The notes under the pieces are model-generated. The model was not told where the DNA came from and did not search any database. It saw only the letters and a list, made by a program, of their open reading frames with translations. DNA of 17,908 nt, taken from assembly GCA_021811505.1 (NCBI GenBank), contig JAJZOM010000166.1, positions 1 through 17,908 on the forward strand, given 5' to 3'. The position numbers and the translations under genes were made by a program. This DNA comes from Thermoplasmata archaeon. GTDB taxonomy: Archaea > Thermoplasmatota > Thermoplasmata > Thermoplasmatales > Thermoplasmataceae. Of the stretch, positions 13,069 through 17,908 are shown piece after piece; the first letter of the stretch is position 1; every line of letters begins with the position of its first letter.

Positions 13069-13807
13069 CTATACCCCTCCTTTCAAGATATTTCTTCAGA
13101 TCAGATACACTGAATTTTCCGTAATGGAAAACGGAGGCACCCAGGGCGGCATCTGCCCCTGCCTGGAAAACCTCGAGAAAATGCTCAGGGGTGCCGGCTC
13201 CACCGGATGCTATCACAGGTATGCTCACTTTTTCAATCATTCCTGTTATGAGGTCGAGATCATATCCGTTTTCTGTTCCGTCCGCGTCCATAGAAGTTAT
13301 CAGCAATTCTCCTGCGCCAAGATTCTGGGCTTCACGTGCCCAGGCAATCGCATCCATGTTTCTTGGAATCTTGCCGCCATGGGAATATATTTCGTAGTGT
13401 CTGCCGTTGAACTTGCAGTCAATGGCCACAACTGTGTTCGAGGAACCCACAACATCAGATATCTCCCTGACGAGTTCCTTCCTCTCCACTGCTGCTGTAT
13501 TGATGAAGATCTTGTCAGCACCATTCCTGATTAATTCCCTGGCTTCTGTTGCAGTTCTGATGCCTCCTCCAACGGTAAACGGAATAAAAAGCGACGATGA
13601 AACATCCCGGGCGAGTTCCTTTATTGTGCCTCTATTCTCGCGTGAAGCCGAAATGTCCAGAAATACAATTTCGTCGGCACCTTCGTTCTCGTATCTGGAA
13701 GCGAGTTCAACCGGGTCCCCTGCGTCTCTCATATTCTCGAACCTTACACCCTTTACAACTCTTCGATCCTTTATATCCAGTGCCACAACTATCCTTTTCG
13801 CAAGCAT
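13052..13807 (-). CDS. hisF: Imidazole glycerol phosphate synthase, cyclase subunit
   Basis: A 251-aa (beta/alpha)8 enzyme that, with ammonia supplied by HisH, converts PRFAR to imidazole glycerol phosphate and AICAR. The two catalytic aspartates fall at the canonical positions D11 (VALDIK) and D130 (VAIDCK). Phosphate-binding loops are seen in TVGGGIRTATEA and VIASGGAGTPEH, and TSMDADGT near 180 is also conserved. Length is normal. The start is ATG at 13807, overlapping the hisA stop by one base (TAATG), with AGGTGT about 8-10 nt upstream. Confidence 0.93.
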   Translation of the reverse strand: MLAKRIVVALDIKDRRVVKGVRFENMRDAGDPVELASRYENEGADEIVFLDISASRENRGTIKELARDVSSSLFIPFTVGGGIRTATEARELIRNGADKIFINTAAVERKELVREISDVVGSSNTVVAIDCKFNGRHYEIYSHGGKIPRNMDAIAWAREAQNLGAGELLITSMDADGTENGYDLDLITGMIEKVSIPVIASGGAGTPEHFLEVFQAGADAALGASVFHYGKFSVSDLKKYLERRGIVVRKP

Positions 13808-14490
13808 TATCTGACACCTGCCAGTTCCTGAAGCGGGATACGATCCTCGTAGATGGCTTTCCCGACTATTGCACCGGAGAAACCGTATTCTTCCAGTTTC
13901 TTTATGTCCCGGATTTCGGATACTCCTCCAGCATAGATCATCTCCTCTCCTTCCCAGAATTTCTTCAGATCAGAAATTCCGGCAAGCGTCCCGTCTCTTT
14001 CAACATCCGTATAAATGAATCTCCTGACGTACTTCCTGGAATTCTCAAAGAGCGAAATAACACTCATGCTGGAATTTTCTACCCAGCCTTTCGTTGCGGC
14101 TTTCATTCCTCTGGAGTCCAGGCTTACTGTTATGCCAGGAAATTTTTCCGAGGCAATCCGGAGAAATGCGGCATCAGTTGCCGAGGTACCCAGTATTACG
14201 GCAGATACTCCGGCATCAAAAGCATCGTTTATGTTTTCCATTGTTCTGATGCCGCCTCCAAGCTGTATCCATAACCCGGTTTCTCCTGCTATCTTCCTCA
14301 CTGTGTCCAGATTCTTAAGAGTTCCCGAAAAGGAACCGTCCAGGTCTACTATGTGCAGTTTCTTGAAGTATTCCGAGAATTTCACGGCAAAATCTACGGG
14401 ATCACCGTATATTTTCGCGCTGGAACCCTCTCCCTTGACAAGCCTCACTGCCTTACCATTCATTATATCTATTGCAGGATATATCTCCAA
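13807..14490 (-). CDS. hisA: ProFAR isomerase (phosphoribosylformimino-AICAR isomerase)
   Basis: A 227-aa (beta/alpha)8 isomerase, paralogous to HisF, catalysing the Amadori rearrangement of ProFAR to PRFAR. Catalytic D8 (PAIDIMNGKAVRLVKG) and D125 (VSLDSRG) and the TDVERDGTLAG motif (161-170) are present, with phosphate loops LGGGIRT and YAGGVSE. It is slightly shorter than the usual 235-245 aa. The start is TTG at 14490, with TGGAGGT at 14497-14502 overlapping the hisH stop, two bases before; the PAID motif at residue 5 makes this start secure. There is no sign of a PriA-type dual-function extension. Confidence 0.92.
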   Translation of the reverse strand: MEIYPAIDIMNGKAVRLVKGEGSSAKIYGDPVDFAVKFSEYFKKLHIVDLDGSFSGTLKNLDTVRKIAGETGLWIQLGGGIRTMENINDAFDAGVSAVILGTSATDAAFLRIASEKFPGITVSLDSRGMKAATKGWVENSSMSVISLFENSRKYVRRFIYTDVERDGTLAGISDLKKFWEGEEMIYAGGVSEIRDIKKLEEYGFSGAIVGKAIYEDRIPLQELAGVR

Positions 14491-14492
14491 GG

Positions 14493-15071
14493 CTAGACCT
14501 CCATTCTACTGAAATTCCTCAACAGTTTTTTCCCGTTCTCGCTGGACTTCTCGGGGTGAAACTGGACTCCATAAATATTATCCCTTTTTATTGCCACGGG
14601 AAAAACTTCCCCATCATGTTCGGAAGAGGCCTGGACTAATTCTTCCGGAACCTTAATCCTGTATGTGTGCACGAAGTAGAAATACGAATTATTATCGATA
14701 CCCTCGAAAAGAGGGGGGGACTTCTCAAAACTGACACTGTTCCAGCCGATGTGAGGCAATCTTTTTCCCAGTAGTTTTACAGTCCTGCCGGGAATGACGC
14801 CAAGACCTTTTCCCGATCCTTCTTCGCTCTCCTCGGTGAGCACCTGCATGCCAAGACATATGCCAAGAACAGGAACTCCCTCACCGATACGATCCAGCAG
14901 GACTCCTCGCAATCTTTCCAGTTCGGTGGCCACCGCATGGAATGATCCGACGCCTGGAAGCACTATCTTTTCAGCTTTTTCGATTTCATAGGGATCGGAA
15001 GTTACCTTTCCATCCACGGCTTTCGCCACGTTAGAGAAGTTTCCAATTCCAAGATCGATTATTGCAATCAA
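14493..15071 (-). CDS. hisH: Imidazole glycerol phosphate synthase, glutaminase subunit
   Basis: A class I (triad) glutamine amidotransferase of 192 aa that releases ammonia for HisF. The nucleophile is C72 in GICLGMQ; H172 and E174 lie in QFHPEKS; PHIGW (106-110) is the subfamily signature. The N-terminus [15 protein letters not shown] matches the family start exactly, which fixes TTG 15071 as the initiation codon. It overlaps the hisB stop by four bases (TTGA), with AAAGGGGAT about 8 nt upstream. The gene lies two positions from hisF with hisA between, as in Bacillus-type operons. Confidence 0.93.
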   Translation of the reverse strand: MIAIIDLGIGNFSNVAKAVDGKVTSDPYEIEKAEKIVLPGVGSFHAVATELERLRGVLLDRIGEGVPVLGICLGMQVLTEESEEGSGKGLGVIPGRTVKLLGKRLPHIGWNSVSFEKSPPLFEGIDNNSYFYFVHTYRIKVPEELVQASSEHDGEVFPVAIKRDNIYGVQFHPEKSSENGKKLLRNFSRMEV

Positions 15072-15595
15072 GTCATGATCCCCTTTGTGCTCTCCAGCCT
15101 GTCGGATGGCTGTATTGCCTCTCCCAGTGCTTTTCCCAGGGCTTTGAAAGATGCCTCGGTTATGTGATGGGAGTTCTGGCCTGCCATCTGGATAACGTGA
15201 ATAGTGGCTCCCAGCGTTCTGGAGAACGCCAGATAGAACTCCCTGACAAGATTCAGGCTGAATCCCTCATCGTCATTGTAAGACAGTGCAAAATTGAGAA
15301 AAGGTCTTGAAATGTCCACTGCAACCATTACAAGGGCTTCATCCATAGGTATAACTGCATTGCCGAAGCGTTTTATTCCTGACAGCTTCTCCTTAATCGC
15401 AAGAGCAATCGTTATGCCGGTGTCTTCCCAGAGGTGGTGTCTGAGGTCCCACTTCGCCTCAATTCTTGCAGTCCTGTTCATGTAGAAGAACAGTGTCCTC
15501 AGCATGTGGTCAAGTATCTTGTCTCCTGTATCGATCCTTGTTGTTCCATCTCCTATCTCTACGGTTATGTCAACTTCGTTTGTTGTTCTCTTCAT
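15068..15595 (-). CDS. hisB: Imidazoleglycerol-phosphate dehydratase
   Basis: A 175-aa monofunctional dehydratase (no fused phosphatase domain). It shows the two Mn-binding repeats: LDHML (28-32) with HHLWED (53-58), and [10 protein letters not shown] (143-152). It is slightly shorter than the typical 190-200 aa, mainly in the loop regions, and HHLWEDTGI departs from the usual HHTVEDTGI at two non-ligand positions. The start is ATG at 15595, overlapping the hisD stop in ATGA, with GGAGA about 8 nt upstream. Because the phosphatase domain of bifunctional HisB is absent, histidinol-phosphate phosphatase must come from another gene. Confidence 0.92.
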   Translation of the reverse strand: MKRTTNEVDITVEIGDGTTRIDTGDKILDHMLRTLFFYMNRTARIEAKWDLRHHLWEDTGITIALAIKEKLSGIKRFGNAVIPMDEALVMVAVDISRPFLNFALSYNDDEGFSLNLVREFYLAFSRTLGATIHVIQMAGQNSHHITEASFKALGKALGEAIQPSDRLESTKGIMT

Positions 15596-16719
15596 TTTCT
15601 TGTCTCCATTGATTTTCTGTGCGCTGTCATGCCTTCAATCGTAGCTAATTCCATGCCAGCTTCCCTGTATCTCATAAATTCATCCTTTCCGGTGTATGCC
15701 ATGGATATCCTCTTTGTGAAGTCCCATACAGTCAGCGCCGATGAAAAAACAGCGGATCCTCCAGTTGGAAGGACATGGTTAACTCCGAGAAAATAATCAC
15801 CTGCCGGGACAGGAGTGTACTGACCCAGGTAAACAGCTCCTGCGTTTTCAATCATATCGATAAATCTCATGGGTTCCCTCACCAGGAGCTCCAGGTGCTC
15901 CGGTGCAAGTTCATTAGCCCTGGAAAAGCATTCTTCCAGACTGGAGTATATCTTTATATCGACGCCCTGTGATTCGCATACCTGTGCAAGTTCCGGCGAT
16001 GTTGTCAGGAGCCATGCCTTTGAATCAGGCCCGTGTTCAAGTTGCGAAGCCAGATCAGCCGTTACGTACTCAGGATCTGCTGTCTCATCAGCAACAATGC
16101 ATATTTCCGAGGGACCGTTCAGTCCATCTATTCCGACTGTCCCAAAAACCTGCCTCTTGGCTTCGGTCACAAAGGCATTTCCGGGGCCAAATATCTTCTG
16201 TACCGGTTTCATGCCTATTCCGTATGCCATTGCACCTACGGCCTGTATTCCACCAAGCCTGTAGATCTCATCAATTCCCAGTTTTTTTGCAATGTACAGT
16301 ATGGCCGGATCAATTTTTCCGTCTTTGGGCGCAGTGACAACGACGATTTCCCTGACCCCTGCGATCCTTGCAGGAACGGCGGACATTATGAGGCTGGAAG
16401 GGAGGGGCTTTCCGCCGGGAACATACAGTCCAACCCTTCTCAGGGGGCGTTCCATGATGCCGTACAGGGATCCATTCTGCGTGAAAAGCGTGGAGTGGTT
16501 GATCTGTGCGGAATGCACCTGGCGGACTCTTTCAATCACAGTGTCTATTGCGCTGATCTGACCAGGTTTCAACAAGGAATCTGACTTTTCAATCTCCTCC
16601 GCCGGAGCCCTGATGGGCCCAACATAATGATCGAAACGGGCAGAATATTCTTTCAGCGCTTCCTCGCCTCTCTGCTTTATGTCATCGAGAACTTCCCGTG
16701 TATATTTTTCAATATCCAT
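15592..16719 (-). CDS. hisD: Histidinol dehydrogenase
   Basis: A 375-aa Zn-dependent NAD enzyme that oxidises histidinol to histidine in two steps. Zn ligands are apparent at Q226 and H229 (SQLEHGPDS), D308 (PAGDYF) and H367 (MTAHRKS). The catalytic Glu-His pair E274-H275 is in APEHLE. GLYVPGG (97-103) and [10 protein letters not shown] (314-323) are family signatures. The protein is shorter than the usual 425-435 aa because the N-terminal 40 or so residues are absent; it begins directly at the [21 protein letters not shown] region. No longer start is available without reading into hisG, with which it already overlaps by 11 nt. No clear Shine-Dalgarno sequence is seen, so coupling to hisG is likely. 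Confidence 0.92.
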   Translation of the reverse strand: MDIEKYTREVLDDIKQRGEEALKEYSARFDHYVGPIRAPAEEIEKSDSLLKPGQISAIDTVIERVRQVHSAQINHSTLFTQNGSLYGIMERPLRRVGLYVPGGKPLPSSLIMSAVPARIAGVREIVVVTAPKDGKIDPAILYIAKKLGIDEIYRLGGIQAVGAMAYGIGMKPVQKIFGPGNAFVTEAKRQVFGTVGIDGLNGPSEICIVADETADPEYVTADLASQLEHGPDSKAWLLTTSPELAQVCESQGVDIKIYSSLEECFSRANELAPEHLELLVREPMRFIDMIENAGAVYLGQYTPVPAGDYFLGVNHVLPTGGSAVFSSALTVWDFTKRISMAYTGKDEFMRYREAGMELATIEGMTAHRKSMETRK

Positions 16720-17326
16720 TTTCTATCACGTTTTCCATCCGTGTTACCACGTTGTTAATTTCCTCAAATTTTGATTTCTGTGATATGCGGTTTACAATAA
16801 GCTGGGCATAAACGTCAATTATCTTGTGAATCTCAGACAGGCCATTTTCCCTGAGGGTTGTTCCCGTATCAACGATATCTACAATCGCATCCGCTATGCC
16901 CAGACTTGGGGCAAGTTCTATCGACCCGGAAAGAGGTATAATCCTGACGTCCAGGCCAAGAGAATCGAAGTATTTCTTCGTTATGTTCCTGTATTTTGTT
17001 GCAATCCGGAATCCGTCCATATCCTCTGGCCGTATATCGCTTCCCGAAGGAACAGCCAGGCTGATCCTGCAGTTTCCAAAATTGAGTCTCAGCGGGATGA
17101 ATACATCGGGCTGGCTCTCCTCTGTGATGTCACTGCCAACTATGCCTATGTCTGCGGCATTGGTGACGTAAACAGGTACATCCGACGGCTTGGCAAGCAT
17201 GATTTCGTAACCGTTGGATCGTATTATAAGTGACCTGTTCTCGGGAGCATCTGCGCTGATGCCTATATCCTTGAGCAGGCGCATTGAAGGTTCGAACAGT
17301 CTTCCCTTAGGAAGGGCGATTCTCAT
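16709..17326 (-). CDS. hisG: ATP phosphoribosyltransferase, short form catalytic subunit
   Basis: First committed enzyme of histidine synthesis, joining ATP and PRPP. At 205 aa it is the short form (HisG-S), lacking the roughly 80-aa C-terminal regulatory ACT-like domain of the long form usual in archaea. [10 protein letters not shown] at the N-terminus, GIVGSD (61-66) and the PRPP loop DIVDTGTTL (150-158) are clear. The short form normally needs HisZ for activity and histidine feedback, and the overlapping upstream gene is HisZ-like. The start is ATG at 17326, with GGAGGTGGTG just upstream; it overlaps hisZ by 20 nt. Confidence 0.93.
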   Translation of the reverse strand: MRIALPKGRLFEPSMRLLKDIGISADAPENRSLIIRSNGYEIMLAKPSDVPVYVTNAADIGIVGSDITEESQPDVFIPLRLNFGNCRISLAVPSGSDIRPEDMDGFRIATKYRNITKKYFDSLGLDVRIIPLSGSIELAPSLGIADAIVDIVDTGTTLRENGLSEIHKIIDVYAQLIVNRISQKSKFEEINNVVTRMENVIENGY

Positions 17327-17908
17327 TCATCACCACCTCCACAGGTATCCCCATCTTAACCAGTTCCTGCGCCCTTGAACAAGCTTCCGAAGGGGTTTCT
17401 CCGCTGACGGGAACACGGGCGGAACTTTTTCTTGCATCGTAAAGTGATGCAAGCGAATCAAGGTTGAATGCAAATCCCACAGCATCTATGTCACCTATCC
17501 GGTAACTTCCACCGTTCCCAATCAGGTATTCGAATCTTGGCGAATATATCTCAAATACAAGACTGTCGTAATAGGAATGAAGCTCCACGGTTCCGAGATC
17601 AACGATGATCCTCTCATGGTTCACTTCTGATACCACATCATCAACCTGGCTGAACCCGCTGCTTTTACCCCTGGAATTCATCATTTCCCATATGCGTTTT
17701 TTCATTGAATCTTCTATGGGAAGCTTGTCAATTGCAGCGAAATTTCTCCTGGAAACGGCATCCAGTATCACATCAGTATATCCAGGAACCTTGCCGGCAA
17801 TGTTTTTCCAGATCTCAACACTTCCGACATCAATGTAAAAATCGGTGATTCCCAGATTATTCATAGCGGAAATTGCAATATTGAGAATCTCCACATTGCT
17901 CCACTTTT
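17307..17908 (-). CDS. hisZ: ATP phosphoribosyltransferase regulatory subunit, partial (N-terminus outside window)
   Basis: A histidyl-tRNA synthetase-like protein without obvious catalytic completeness. The reading frame stays open to the right edge, and an in-frame GTG at 17894 lies within the conserved stretch before LGITDFYIDVG, so the gene is cut by the window and about 200 residues remain. YYDSLVFEIYSP, GNGGSYR and AVGFAFNLDSL correspond to the HisZ/HisRS core (YYTGxxFE, GGRYD and AxGFAxxxDxL). The C-terminal tail is short and no anticodon-binding domain follows, which favours HisZ over HisS. Together with short HisG it would form the hetero-octameric first enzyme and its histidine sensor. 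The stop overlaps hisG by 20 nt. Confidence 0.85.
   Translation of the reverse strand, partial: KWSNVEILNIAISAMNNLGITDFYIDVGSVEIWKNIAGKVPGYTDVILDAVSRRNFAAIDKLPIEDSMKKRIWEMMNSRGKSSGFSQVDDVVSEVNHERIIVDLGTVELHSYYDSLVFEIYSPRFEYLIGNGGSYRIGDIDAVGFAFNLDSLASLYDARKSSARVPVSGETPSEACSRAQELVKMGIPVEVVMNENRPS

Noticed and set aside
13597..14274. 225-codon open frame on the + strand
   Set aside because: It spans the hisF/hisA junction antisense to two clear enzymes, with no recognisable domain.
17307..17908. Histidyl-tRNA synthetase instead of HisZ
   Set aside because: The tail after the core is too short for an anticodon-binding domain, the GGRYD and motif-3-like positions are degenerate, and the gene overlaps short-form hisG; HisZ fits better, though the missing N-terminus leaves some doubt.
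1..17908. CRISPR array, transposon, integrase or phage genes
   Set aside because: No regularly spaced repeats and no transposase, integrase or structural phage motifs were seen in the translated genes.

Overview
The window looks like a chromosomal segment of an archaeon, most likely a member of the Thermoplasmata (Thermoplasmatales-like acidophiles). Several signs agree: a Sulfolobus-type homocitrate synthase fused to a C-terminal RAM domain, a copper regulator that combines an Lrp-like helix-turn-helix with a TRASH/YHS metal-binding tail, a DoxX/DoxD-like membrane protein, and A/T-rich TATA-like boxes about 22-29 nt upstream of start codons that lack a Shine-Dalgarno sequence (apparent leaderless mRNAs). 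Genes inside operons do carry Shine-Dalgarno sequences, and TTG starts are frequent. The lineage is inferred from gene content; no rRNA or other marker is present.

Region 1 (52-4453, + strand) encodes an aconitase-type large and small subunit pair, a beta-decarboxylating dehydrogenase and, from its own promoter, a homocitrate synthase with a RAM domain. Together these can perform the 2-oxoacid chain elongation from 2-oxoglutarate to 2-oxoadipate (first half of alpha-aminoadipate lysine synthesis). The hydratase and dehydrogenase are non-canonical at signature positions, so their substrate remains open.

Region 2 (4467-6626, - strand) is a compact operon of a siroheme/[4Fe-4S] nitrite/sulfite reductase, a TusA-like sulfur carrier and a cysteine-containing HTH regulator. 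It lies behind a promoter crowded with ACAAY/RTTGT repeats. The reductase has a C-X4-C instead of the usual C-X5-C cluster motif.

Region 3 (6983-11377) is a metal (copper) handling island. A CopA-type P1B ATPase with an N-terminal YHS domain, two tiny YHS-domain proteins (46 and 60 aa, one with a His/Cys-rich tail) and a DoxX-like membrane protein are transcribed leftward. A TRASH-domain regulator is divergent from them across a palindromic intergenic region, and is followed by a Cys/His-rich SHOCT mini-protein and a DUF302 protein. The 46-aa YHS gene was found by reading the sequence directly; it is too short for ordinary ORF thresholds.

Region 4 (11466-17908, - strand) is a nearly complete histidine operon, hisZ(partial)-G-D-B-H-A-F-IE-C, with overlapping or almost abutting genes. 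Gene order, short-form HisG plus HisZ, and fused HisIE match the Bacillus-type bacterial operon rather than usual archaeal arrangements, suggesting inter-domain transfer. No histidinol-phosphate phosphatase is in the window. No tRNA, rRNA, CRISPR array, transposase or integrase was seen.
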